Positions 14,001 through 25,059 of a DNA stretch of 64,000 nt are shown piece by piece. The position numbers and the translations under genes were made by a program. Each line of letters begins with the position of its first letter. Position 1 is the stretch's first letter. Below the pieces are notes generated by a model that was not told where the DNA came from, searched no databases, and saw nothing but the letters and a program-made list of their open reading frames with translations. The DNA comes from Macropodus opercularis (taxonomy: Eukaryota; Chordata; Actinopteri; Anabantiformes; Osphronemidae): contig CM061100.1 in the NCBI GenBank assembly GCA_030770545.1, forward strand, positions 7,013,501 to 7,077,500, written 5' to 3'.

Positions 14001-17000
14001 TGACCAAGTCAAAACTTCACACTTGTGTGAAAGTGGTTTAGGTCAACACAGCTTAACAAATGTTTGCTAAAAGAGAGGTTTTTGTGTAGTGTAAAGCAGA
14101 CACATATTATATCCTCAGATCCGCAACGAGCTGGAGCAGCACATGAGCTGTAACCTTAAGGAGTACAAGGAGTTCATAGACAACGAGATGCTTTTGATCC
14201 TGGGACAGATGGACAAGGCCACACTCATCTTTGATCACGTGTACTTGGTGAGGATTCCTTTTTTTATTCAAGTGCTATCAGTTAAACAAAATCATGATTT
14301 TTATTTTCTTCACCTTCATCTCACAGACTTTCAGACGCCGCTGTTTCTTTAGCAACGTGCAGTTTAATTTAGGCTTTAATATTGAATCTAACTAGGTTTG
14401 TCTTTATCTAACTTCATAGGGGTCTGAGTGGAACGCTTCCAACCTGGAAGAACTACGTGACTGCGGGTAAACTCTTAATCATAATCATGATTATGTCATT
14501 CCCTACTTTTAGTTGTGTGTGGATGATGGATTGGTTATTTTAATCTCCTAGGAGAAATTAAGCTTGTTAAACTTAGTTACAGAAGCATAAAGTTAAAATT
14601 AGTTAGAAGATTGTTAGAACAATCCCATCTGGACTAGAACTTGACACTGATAGCGTCCAGTTAATTTAATACAGTAATGTTTCAATCACACCTCTTACGT
14701 TTTAGCAGTCATAGAGTACAATTATATTAAATTAGAGACAGTACATTTCAGTCAGTACTTTCATCAGGGCAGCCGTGGTTCTCCATATTAATTTCTATAT
14801 TATGCACCTAAAGTTTACGTTTATGCAGGTAATAGACAACTCATGCATTCCTGTTTTTGTTGCAGAGTGGGTTATATCCTGAATGTTACCAGAGAGATCG
14901 ATAACTTCTTTCCAGGGATGTTCTCTTATCACAACGTCCGGGTGTACGATGAGGAGGCCACAGACCTGTTGGCGCACTGGAACGACACTTACAACTTTAT
15001 TGTCAAAGCCAAGTGAGACTCTACTAAAAAATAAACCAATGAACTGGTGCTTTTTTATAGACATACATAAGTTAATGACTATATATACATAGGTTTTAAC
15101 AAGCTGGGGGCTCTGATGCATTAATAAGTTCAAGAAATGTCACGTGAGAGACTTGCAACTGAAATGTGAAATTTAGAAGATCAAATTTGAAGGCAGCACA
15201 GGTTTGAGCAGCTCATATCATTCATTCTCCCTGATCAGTGGAGCTGTGGTCACACAGGACATTCTCCTCCTGCCTACATGCAGGACACAGTCGAGCTGTG
15301 CCAGCACCAGAGAGAAAGCTGAAATGGTGCAACATGTCTGGTTGCTATGCAACTGTCTAGGCTTGTTAACCTGAAGTAAAAAGGGATTTTCCGTAAAGTT
15401 GTGACTTGTGCACTAATATAGCACAACCTGAAAATCGCTACATCAGACTTAGCTGCTAAGATCTGGATTTGACAGGCTGTAAAGTTGCTGCTGCATGCCA
15501 CACTCTCCAGAGGTTAATGGTTTTCTCTTTTGCCCAACAGGAAGAACAATTCCAAGTGCCTGGTGCACTGTAAGATGGGGGTGAGCCGCTCTGCCTCTAC
15601 TGTTATTGCCTATGCAATGAAGGAGTACGGCTGGTCCCTGGAGAAGGCATACAACTTTGTCAAGCAGAAACGGAATATAGCTCAGCCTAATGCTGCTTTC
15701 ATGAGACAGCTCGCAGAATATGAGGGAATCCTCGATGCCAGGTTAGCAAGTTCACACCTTCAGTAGCCAGGGTGTGCTTTTATTTTGGTTCAGTCAAGAG
15801 TTGCTTATGTTATACTAGGAGGTGTTACAAACATGCTGCTGACATTGTAATCCTGCTTCGTAGTATAAAGACATTAGTATCTTCTGCTTTTATAGTAAAC
15901 AGCGTCACAACAAGTTATGGAGGCCTGACACCGACGAGGAAGGGTCAGATGAACTGCAAGCCTCTGGCCATTGTACTGGTGGGGAGGAGACACCAGTGCT
16001 CAGAGAGGATGAAGCCTGGGGAGGCTGCGGAGCATCTCCCTGCAGGAATATGGGTCTGGAGATGGAGCCGCTTGACTCTCTTAACTATAATTATTACTTT
16101 AGGCGTTTGTCAGACTCTGCCCTAGACAGTGAGCCCTCCACCCCAGTGAGGGGTCCTCCTCTGCTGGGTATGGAAAGAGTTTTCATTGAGATTGAAGATG
16201 TGGAGAGAGATGCCCTGCTGGAGGACGAGGGTTTCCCCATGGCCCATCTAGCCCTGCCAGGGGAGGGCACGGCAGCTCAGACGTGTGGACGCCTGGATCC
16301 GCTGGAGGACATGAGGCTAAGACTTGAGTTCAGTACTTTGGAGGAAGAGGACGAAGAAGAGGCCAAGAAAGAGGAAGCTGAGATGGCAGCCTTTGCCCAA
16401 ACGCCGGATAATGGGAAAAGGGGCGGGGAGGAGGCCGAGAGGACGGAGGAAAGCCGGTTGGGCCTGGCCAACCTAAACACCAACAACAGTAACCGTCTCG
16501 CTGCAAAACGTAGCTGCCCTGCAGCTTTTGATGTGAGTTGAAAGAATGTTGATTTTAACTGTAGTAAATTTATGTGTTATGTGTATGTATTATAAAACAG
16601 TTTTCACATTGAGTAGTAATTTCATTAACAGTTTAAATATTCTGCACGCCACTGACCATATACTGTACCAATTTTATTTTATTTAGGACAGTGCTAGCAC
16701 AGGAAACCCTCTAAAGGTGAAGCCCTCCTATCAGTCCTGTAAAGACTGCCTGCGTCTGCCACAGGGTCGGCGCTGTGACCGTCCAGCTGGAAGCCGCTCC
16801 CACCGCTTCAACACCTCCCGCCACTGCACCGTCCCTTCTATATGCATAGATCCGCCCGGCACCAACTTTGCTTCTACCCCAGTTCTGCAGTCTCTGCCAG
16901 CACCTGCAGTCGTCTCAACTAATTTGGTCCAGCCCGGTACCCCTCTGTACCACTGTGCCACGTGTGCCCCAGGTGTGCCACCTGTCCTAGCAGGCGATAG

Positions 17001-17319
17001 CCAGAAAGCTGTCTCTCCCATGAGCTGCGAGGAGACGCTTTCTGACCTCAACTCAGTGGAAACAGAGGACATGGATGAACCCCAGTGGGAAAATGTGGAA
17101 GTATCAAGGGAGGGTACAGTGGTGGTCAGTGCGACTGCTGCTGAAGATTTAAAATCTCATGGCAGTGCAGTAGGGCTCCAGCAGCAGGCTCTGGCCCAGC
17201 TACAGATGCCGGGACTCGGAATAGGCTTCGGTGTGGAACTGATGCAGAGGACGGAGCAGTTAGAGAAGCTGCCAGCCTTGGCCATGGACGGCCACCTCGC
17301 AGTGGGGCCCATGCCCTGA
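8015..17319 (+). CDS. ssh1: Slingshot protein phosphatase 1 (cofilin phosphatase)
   Basis: Fifteen phase-consistent exons give 874 residues: 8015-8095, 9175-9212, 10988-11088, 11856-11920, 12015-12136, 12224-12292, 12731-12796, 13476-13670, 13902-13995, 14119-14247, 14420-14466, 14866-15012, 15541-15741, 15896-16532, 16687-17319. Slingshots dephosphorylate Ser3 of cofilin/ADF and so reactivate actin severing. The start MALVTLQRSPTPSAASS matches human SSH1. The SSH-N domain spans exons 3-8, the DEK-C-like segment (IRNELEQHMSCNLKEYKEFIDNE) lies in exon 10, and the dual-specificity phosphatase in exons 11-13 has the catalytic P-loop HCKMGVSR (Cys about 395, Arg about 401). An acidic glutamate-rich stretch lies in exon 14. 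The tail stops about 175 residues before that of human SSH1 (1049 aa). SSH2 is the alternative, but the start and the neighbours favour SSH1. Confidence 0.95.
9213..10987. other. ssh1 intron 2, about 1.8 kb
   Basis: Intron with the TTA microsatellite near its start. The open frames on both strands here have no recognisable protein and are treated as chance. Confidence 0.6.
9286..9331. repeat. (TTA)n microsatellite in ssh1 intron 2
   Basis: Two runs of ATT/TTA trinucleotides, around 9286-9300 and 9311-9331, are separated by about ten bases. Confidence 0.8.
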
Positions 17320-20300
17320 GGGAAGAGCAACACTATAATGAAGCTGTGGTATCGTACCATGAACAAAGCTCTGCTCTGACCTGTACTGTCTCATCCTGGC
17401 CTCAAGCTCCACTGTAACAAGCTGCAGCAGCCGTCCGTGCACTTGCAGTGTGTCTTGATGTTGTCTCCTGGCATAAAGATTTAAATGAGACCGTTGATTT
17501 CAACATCTGCTAACGGCTTGAATGTGCCTGCCCATGCCACGCTACCGGACAGCGCAGTGGAGATGAGCATTTTATCCTCGGCAGACAGGAGGGGCCTAAT
17601 CCATGAACAGGAGACTGTGGTGGTTTGTAAAATGCGGTTGTTGTTCATGTTCTCTGACTTTTGAGAGATTGGCAGTAAGCACTTTGATGTTGGCAGAAAC
17701 GTAACATGCTTCTGTTCTTTTTATTTATTTGGCATCAGATCAGCGTCGGCAGCAACAAAATCATTTGATTCAACTTTGCAGTTGAGCCTTTTACCTGCAT
17801 TCAGTATCTCCTTATGTTACACTGATGGGACATTTCATGTGACAGCATGCATTCTAAGAACCAAGGATGTGAGCATACGGAGCCTGTTAATGCCTCTTTG
17901 TGAAGCGTCGTACCTCAAACAACAAGCATCTCGAACTGTTGGAGCTTTGTCTCTGCTCACTGGCTGCTTGACCCCGACCTTCTGCATTATTGGCAACATA
18001 ATCATGTCTCAGAGCATCTAGTTTATATCATATAGTATGTTTATAACACATTAGTCATTTTTACTTTCCACTAGATAAATCATTAATTGGTTACATTTAA
18101 ACTAGCTGAAGTACTTGTGTTTGTAAGCACTGCAACATTTAGACAAGAAACAAGCTTAAATGTCATTTGTAGTGAAATCATTACTGATCAAAGCCATATA
18201 TTTGTCAGGTCCAGTTTATCACCTTGGTGATAACAGTCAGATGCTCTGCAGTTTTCTTTTGATCGGATACATGCTCGCATATCCAGGCTGTACCTGTGTA
18301 GCCATCCATCACAAGCATGGCTCACCTGCTTTACCCACACGCATATTTATAAATCTACACTAACCACGTAGCTTTAGCACTGGAGCACAGCCCTAGTATC
18401 CGTACACAGAGTGCACTGTTTAGAGTAAGCGTAAGGTGGGTGGCTACAGTCTTTGTTTTCAGTTCATCCTTTATGTATGCCTCTATTTATTCATGACCCA
18501 TCGATCGGTTTTCAACGTCTACAATACAAGTGAATTGTTATTTAAACCTTTAATTTCATAAACATTACATGTTTTGAACCTGTCGTTTTTACATTTGTGC
18601 CACCAATCTAACATTGCTGTGCAAGTTCTTGATGAATAGAAGCTTGGGAAATACTGTGTTCCTACTGTTTTCAGCACGCTGGGTGTGCTGGAACGGTCCT
18701 GAAGGATGCATGTTTGTATGCAGGAAAAGCACATGCAACGTTTATGACTGGGTTCAAAGAGCTGAGTGCTTCAGAAATGAAAACTGTGCTAAGGTTGAAT
18801 GCAAATTAATGACTAATTATTGGGTGAATTGTGTATTTTTTTTTGTATAATTTGCTTTTCTTTAATTCTATTAGTAGCAACATAGACAAAACAACAACAA
18901 TGCACCCTCTGTCCCTTCTCCTTCCTCAGTTGGATCCCTGGGAGCTGCAGGCCTGCTCCTAGGATGCCTCATCTGCTTTAACATGTTCTTCCCCTCACAT
19001 TGCCACACGAACATGATGTAACACAACTCACAGTACGCTGGTTATAGCATCTCACACTGCTCACATTTGAATAAGATCGAAACAGAAAATGACTGATGTG
19101 CATGAATATTGTGAAAAAGAACATTTAAAAAAACATCGTAGAAAGCAGAGACATTGCTGAAGTTTTGAGAAACGCTCTTATTGTCAAAGGTTAGATACAA
19201 TAAATAAGAAACTACAACCAAGTAGCTGAGCTTAACATAAAGATTAGTCACCAAGATAAGACAATTCACTGATTGTGTTAGTTTTTTTAGCTTTAATGAA
19301 ATATCTCACATCTCCACAACACTTAGTCATCTGAACACATCTTATTGAGCTTATGAGGTGATATTAGGCAGATTTTTCACTCTAGTCTACAGTGTTTGTG
19401 CTAAGCTAAGCTAACTAGTCATTGTCTGCTGCTTCTTACTTGCCATCAATTGGTTTGATATTCTACAAAATCATAAATTAACACTCTTAACAGGTGGCTC
19501 AGATTTATATCACACAATATCATTTTTAATTTGTTTTTGCTTCATGGTTTGGATTTTGTGAGTATTTTAAGTGCCTTAACTTTGGCCTTAGCTCTGTCAT
19601 GGCTCAAAGCAGCATGAGTGCATTTATGATCTGGCTTTTTGTCCGTTACTTATCCTCACCCTCAGTAATAACCATGCTCCTTGCAGTGTGTTACTTCGCA
19701 CATGATATAATGTATGCAAACGCGTCAGCTCATGCACAGCAGCCTCTTTTCCCTTGATACACACATACTTGATGGACTTCCACTTATGAATAGCCTATAA
19801 TATTATTGTATTTGTTGGATATTGTTGAACTTGTGATACGCTGTATTGGTTCAGTAGCTGGCTGAAGAACCGTACTTGCTGGAATGGGAAATATCATTTA
19901 TATTAAAACATGACATAGGAAGGATTTAAGTCTTTGAAGCTTACCACTCTGTATATACTTTTCTCTACAATTTGCTATCAAGTATTAGCTTGCACATGTG
20001 GTCAATATAAAGAAAAGCACTGATAACGCTACTGTGCATTGAGAAGTATTCCTAATTAAGTTCTCGTGTTTGCACCACAAACTAAAATATTAGCATTGAA
20101 AACTTAGAATGGTGTTTTGGGCACAATTCAAAATCGCAATGATTGAATATTTTAATTACATTATTCCCAGGAAACAGGCATCAAACTGACAATCCTGTTT
20201 TAAGGGCCAGACATTAAGGACCTTGTGAGGAAGGACATTTAGGCGTATTGTAATTTCAAGAGGTGGGGCGGGTCTTTAAGAAGCACAAGTTTGACCCACA

Positions 20301-20468
20301 GCATGTCTGCCTGAGATGATGTAGAAGAGGAAAAAATGACCTGGGTGTAAGATTTTGTTGTTTTTGTTAACTTCTGTGTATTGTACATTGACAATGTTTA
20401 TGTGTAATGCACTTTTTTTTACATTTTGTTAAAATAATGTCCAGTCTAATGTTTATGATGGGAATAAA
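17320..20468 (+). other. ssh1: Long 3' UTR of ssh1
   Basis: About 3.1 kb of AT-rich sequence without a convincing gene lies between the ssh1 stop and an AATAAA signal at 20463-20468. Near 18.9 kb a pyrimidine-rich acceptor-like sequence precedes a short hydrophobic open frame (see findings). Confidence 0.55.
20463..20468 (+). terminator. ssh1: Polyadenylation signal, probably ssh1
   Basis: AATAAA within GGGAATAAAACC is the best-placed signal downstream of ssh1. It is followed by TG/TCT-rich sequence. Confidence 0.5.
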
Positions 20469-22488
20469 ACCATTCTTCTACATAGTATCTCTATTAAGTC
20501 ATTCTGCTGTAATTCAACATTTTCTCTGTATTCAAACATTTTAACAAAAGAAAAGATGTCTAAATTTAAATTCACTGTAAAACCAAGAATTGGCAAATGA
20601 GTTCCTTTTAGTGTATCTTTTCAGAGGTATTGATTGGTAAAAATATATCAGTCTGTGAAATAACGCTTTTATTTAAAGATATTTAATTACAAATATTATG
20701 AAAGGAGTCTTACGATACAGCCTGCTGTACATCATTACTGACTTAAAATGCTTCTGTCATCCGCTGGCCACGACTGGACAGAACAGAGAGCGACCTTATT
20801 GAATTAGTCAAATGAAGCCGGTCTGACATCATGAGGCAGGTGACGGCTGAAGCAGAAGATATGCCAGAAACACCACAGTCTTAACAGGACGCTGAGCAGA
20901 GAAGGCATCAGGTCTAAACGTCAGCCTCAGTAAGTACCTACCTGTTCTACTGTAGCAGAGAAAGTGTTTATTAGATAATCTATAGAAACATCAGACAGTT
21001 CAGTAAGAATGCGACATCGCAAATGCAACGGTAACAACAGGACAGGAGAAGAACTTAAACGCTCAGTAGAGAGTTGATATGGTCTACGTCTGAATTATTT
21101 AATTACTAAAGATGTCACTACATCACAGCATGGACTGTATATAATGACCAGTGTCCTAAGTGTGTATGTTTTAAAAGCCTTTTATAAATATGAAGCAAAT
21201 CGTGCCGTGTTAAAGTGAGATGATTTATCATTTTTATGACCCTAAGTCCCGCCTGTCAGAACGCTATGGAAATTTTACAGACTCTAGTTGGAATTATGAG
21301 TCTCTATCATCCTGTTGTACTGGTCATTTGAATTTGAGCTGTTATGTAAGACATGCAATGTGCTGGCCTTGCTGAGTATGTAGCTGGGAAAAACAGGCCC
21401 GTCCTAAGACTGGGGTAGTAATAGGTAGCACACTGTAAGTCACAAGTCTCTTATAACTGTACACTGGTGGCATGAGAGGCAGAAGAAAGGGAACTGGATA
21501 CAGACACGAAGAGAAAATGACTCCATGTCACAATGACGCCATTATACACTAATCCCTGCATAACACCTCGGACTGATTAACATTTCTAGTGACTGTGAAA
21601 TGTAGTTATGCAATGACAGCTGGTTACAGAATGAAGAAGGTTGTTGAGCAGTGTATCTACTCTCACCTGCTGCCGTGACATCACAGCTGGCCCACAACGT
21701 GGATATATGCAGTTTATTTCAGTGTTAGATCGCGTTGTACGTTACACGGTAACATCAGTGGCTTTTTTAGTTGTGATCTAAAAATACTCCATATTCCACG
21801 TACCAGTTTAAAGCCCCTGAGCTGTTGTGCCTTTGTCTTAATCTCTGTTCCACCATCCATCATGTCTGCGGTTAAATTCCGTTTCCATCAAACTCCAGAC
21901 AAATGATTCAGTTCGGTCAAAGCACTTGTGACTTGTATCACGTTTTCCAGGTGACCTTTCAGAAAAAACCCGTCACCACAACAATCATAAACAATGGCAC
22001 AATTTGGAGGGAAGCACATACACCACCAACACAGAAAATGAGTCAAATTCACACAAAAGAAGTCTCTGCTAGAAAATTAGTTTACAAACAAATCACGTTG
22101 ATTTCAAACTATTTATAGCTCAGTATTTGGCATCGTTTATCAGATGGCATTGTCTAGGAGGCCTTATTTGACCTTGGCACCTAGCAGCTGACCTCTTATC
22201 TAACTTCTCCTGTTTCCTTTTTGGCCTCCTGACTCAATGGCAGCAGCCAGACCAACTTTAATTATAGCCACCGCAGCATTCCTTTCCGACAGAATAGGGG
22301 AGACATAGAAAGAGAGGCCTTGAGAGGGCAAGTGTGAGTGATGTAGAAGAATATACGAAAATAGAGAGAGACTGAAGACGGTTAAAGATAGACTGTGGTG
22401 CCTGTTGGGTGGTCTGCTAGATGAGGAAAGCCGCTCTTGTTATACCTACTGCCTTGCTCATAAATTCTCTGTCTTCTCCTACTGCTAG
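20469..22488. other. Region upstream of the long exon
   Basis: No gene is recognised. A candidate 5' UTR exon may end near 20929 (TCA followed by GTAAGTACC). The last 400 bp hold a MEF2 site and E-boxes and are a likely promoter or enhancer for the long exon. Confidence 0.35.
22109..22190 (+). promoter_or_regulatory. MEF2 site and E-boxes upstream of the long exon
   Basis: CTATTTATAG at 22109-22118 is a full match to the MEF2 consensus YTAWWWWTAR. E-boxes CAGATG (22141-22146) and CAGCTG (22185-22190) follow, all within 400 bp of the ATG at 22504. A nine-of-ten MEF2 match (CTAAAAATAC) lies near 21778. Such clusters are typical of muscle promoters; use here is inferred. Confidence 0.4.
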
Positions 22489-22503
22489 GGCAACAGAACG
22501 GCC

Positions 22504-24882
22504 ATGGGACAGAAGCTGGAGAGGCTGTCGGAAAAAGACGAAGATTCCAGAGGAAATTCTGAATGTTCTGTGCGAACAGCAGAGACACAACACTCAGAGA
22601 CGACAGAACAAGACATAAGCGGAGGTCAGCGCGACGCCCACTTTACGGCCTCTCAGAGCACTGACACGCTCAGTGAGATGGCCGTCAGCGGCCCGTTCGC
22701 TGGGCATGCAGAGGGGCACACAGCCGCTTCTACGTGTACAGTCCCTGAATCTGGGCGGCCAATCAGGTCTCTAGGTCAGCGGGGGCACTTTGCCGATATC
22801 CCTAGAAAGTGGGTGGGTGGAGACACTGAGGGCTGGAGTGTCACTAGAACTGTAGAGGGGTCAGAAACTGTCCTGAGCCCTAAGGAGACAAGACACACTT
22901 TAAACAAAAAGCAAGGCTCCGAGAGCACAGCTGTGGCCTTTAGGACTACAGCTATGGAGGAGCAGGGGAAAGACAAGAAAGCTGAAGGTGGATATAGCAG
23001 TTTAGGCCCTGACACTCAAACCAGGGCTCAAATAGATCCACGCAATCCCACTCGTGAAGTAGAGTTTGTTGTGCTGGAGAGGGATGAAGCTGAGGCGTCA
23101 TCTGATGAAGACACTAACGCTGCTTCTGGCGACAGGATAAAAACAAAGAATCTTCAGTCATCAGCTAGAGGAGTTGAAAAAGGCGCCTCTTGCGTCTGTG
23201 GTGAACCTTCCACGCGTTGCCCCGAAGACGCAGATAATGACACGGAAAGCAGAGGAAAATGGAAAATGCTTGTGGAAGCACGTGTTGAGAGTTCGCCCCC
23301 TGCCCGTTATGAGGGGGAAATGGGTCGACGTTTGGCTGAAGTGACAGGCAGCAGGTGTCAGCTGAAAGGAGAGCCACCGATGCATGCTCACACGAATAAG
23401 GAGCACCTGTCAACACAAAGCAACAGCAGGCTGGGGAAGAGGTTCAGAGAAAGCACTGGCGGTTTGGAAAATGTGCAGGACGAAGCAGTCCAGCTGACCC
23501 TACAAGACGAGGGGGGAGGAGAAGGAACCTTCAAGGCCAACGGGAAGCCGCGCACGGAGACGGCAGCTTCCCCAAATCAGAATAAGGCAGAAGCCGACGA
23601 GTCCCATCAGAGCCGGTTTGCTGATGCCGTCCATAGGAGGGCGAAAGCAGGAGTCACAGGTATTGTTGGTTCAAATGACGTGAATGAGGATGAGCAGGCA
23701 AACTCTGACTCTCAACAACTGCAAGACAATCCTTCGTGTTCATCCGAACAATGTATTATGATCCCTCTGCCAGAGATTAAAGGCTGTGATGGAAAGACAC
23801 AGGTCGCATCCTTACAACGAGAGCCTGACGCTGTTTGCATAAACCCTCCACCGTCCACATATCTGTTACCCGCACAAGACACATCCACGGCTACACAGCG
23901 CCAGACAAGCATGGTTAAGTCACAGGCAGCACTAGAAACATGTGATTCTAAAGAGGAGTCAATGCCAAAAGAAAGGCCCAAAGTTAAAGGTCCACCTCCA
24001 CCTGTGCCCAAGAAACCTAAAAACCCGTTCATAAAGCTGAAAACCGCACAGCTGATATCCGCTGATGTGCAAAGACCAGGCAAAGATCATTTGCGTTCTG
24101 AAGAGAGGGTCAAGAGGAGACACACTTTTGATTTTAACAAAGCCCTGCTATGCACCACCCCAGCTAATCAGGACATGTGCTCGCTGTGGGACGACAAAGG
24201 CCCTTACACTGTGCCCACCAACACACGGCGGCTGTCAGCTGGCCCCTGGGAGCATCTCTCGCTCAAACACATGGATGACCAGTATGGAGATATAATTGAC
24301 TTCGACTACTGTGAGCGCGTGGCAAAACTATCTCCAGACGAAGAGCCACAAAACCTGGACATGTTGCAGAGAAGAATTTTCCTAGAAAGACGATCCGTAT
24401 TTAAAAACTCACCTCCCTCGGTTGCAATGAAGCCTTCAACTCCTTTTGCCTCCACAGAGACCGTTCACACATCTGAAGTCACATCAGCCAAAAAAACACG
24501 AGAACCTGCTTCCGCTGAGAAAAGAGAAACCTCCCAAATCAGCAACGAAAACCACAGCAGCCCTGAGCACATGAGTAAATACAGTAGGGTTAGGGAGGCA
24601 GGGAATTTCAGTGAGGTGGGATCCTACAAGCCTGTGTCAAAACTTGTCAAAGAAACAAACCAAATGCAGAAACTTAAAGGCCAAGTCAAATCCGAAGGGG
24701 CCAAAGTTCAGGTCCCGGTGACAGAGCACACTCCGAGCGTGAGAGTATCCCAAATGAAAAACGCCTTTGATGTCCCAAAGAAATCCAAAGAGAGACCACA
24801 AGAGGCTCAACCACCATCAAAGAGAGGTAAGATAGACACTGCTGTTATGATCAATGACCCAGTGTTTTATCAAAGCAGATAG
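22504..24882 (+). CDS. Giant exon of unrecognised protein, likely alternative 5' coding exon of coro1c
   Basis: A single open frame of 792 codons begins at a strong Kozak ATG (ACGGCCATGG) just after a CTGCTAG acceptor (exon start about 22489). I do not recognise the family. It is polar, low-complexity and probably disordered. It carries a class II SH3-ligand stretch, PPPPVPKKPKNPF (about residues 497-509), a basic motif KRRHTFDFNKALL (about 537-549), and an ordered-looking stretch near 563-625 with GPYTVP, RRLSAGPWEHLSLKH and QYGDIIDFDYCERV. A near-perfect donor, GAGAG/GTAAGA, lies at 24826/24827, before the stop. Used, it ends the exon in phase 1 after 774 codons and would join in frame to the coro1c exon at 27903. 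Unspliced, it reads 18 more residues to TAG at 24880. No other domain-bearing exon is visible before coro1c. That it is coding is well supported; its partner exon is inferred. Confidence 0.75.
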   Translation: MGQKLERLSEKDEDSRGNSECSVRTAETQHSETTEQDISGGQRDAHFTASQSTDTLSEMAVSGPFAGHAEGHTAASTCTVPESGRPIRSLGQRGHFADIPRKWVGGDTEGWSVTRTVEGSETVLSPKETRHTLNKKQGSESTAVAFRTTAMEEQGKDKKAEGGYSSLGPDTQTRAQIDPRNPTREVEFVVLERDEAEASSDEDTNAASGDRIKTKNLQSSARGVEKGASCVCGEPSTRCPEDADNDTESRGKWKMLVEARVESSPPARYEGEMGRRLAEVTGSRCQLKGEPPMHAHTNKEHLSTQSNSRLGKRFRESTGGLENVQDEAVQLTLQDEGGGEGTFKANGKPRTETAASPNQNKAEADESHQSRFADAVHRRAKAGVTGIVGSNDVNEDEQANSDSQQLQDNPSCSSEQCIMIPLPEIKGCDGKTQVASLQREPDAVCINPPPSTYLLPAQDTSTATQRQTSMVKSQAALETCDSKEESMPKERPKVKGPPPPVPKKPKNPFIKLKTAQLISADVQRPGKDHLRSEERVKRRHTFDFNKALLCTTPANQDMCSLWDDKGPYTVPTNTRRLSAGPWEHLSLKHMDDQYGDIIDFDYCERVAKLSPDEEPQNLDMLQRRIFLERRSVFKNSPPSVAMKPSTPFASTETVHTSEVTSAKKTREPASAEKRETSQISNENHSSPEHMSKYSRVREAGNFSEVGSYKPVSKLVKETNQMQKLKGQVKSEGAKVQVPVTEHTPSVRVSQMKNAFDVPKKSKERPQEAQPPSKRGKIDTAVMINDPVFYQSR

Positions 24883-25059
24883 GGATTGTAAGTAACATCC
24901 ATATTCCCAGCTGTTACAGGGCGAGGCAGGTAGTTTAGCCCAGACTATGTGGGGTTTCTGCATAGTGTTGTCACAGGACATGCTGGGGTAGGACGGGACA
25001 GGGGGGAGGGGAAGGACCCTAGTACAAAAGATGCTGCTGGATATATCCTAAAGTGGACA

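Noticed and set aside
22504..24882. Reading the long exon as an independent intronless 792-residue gene
   Set aside because: This is not excluded, but the consensus donor at 24827 and the in-frame fit to coro1c make a spliced exon more likely, and no polyadenylation signal follows closely.
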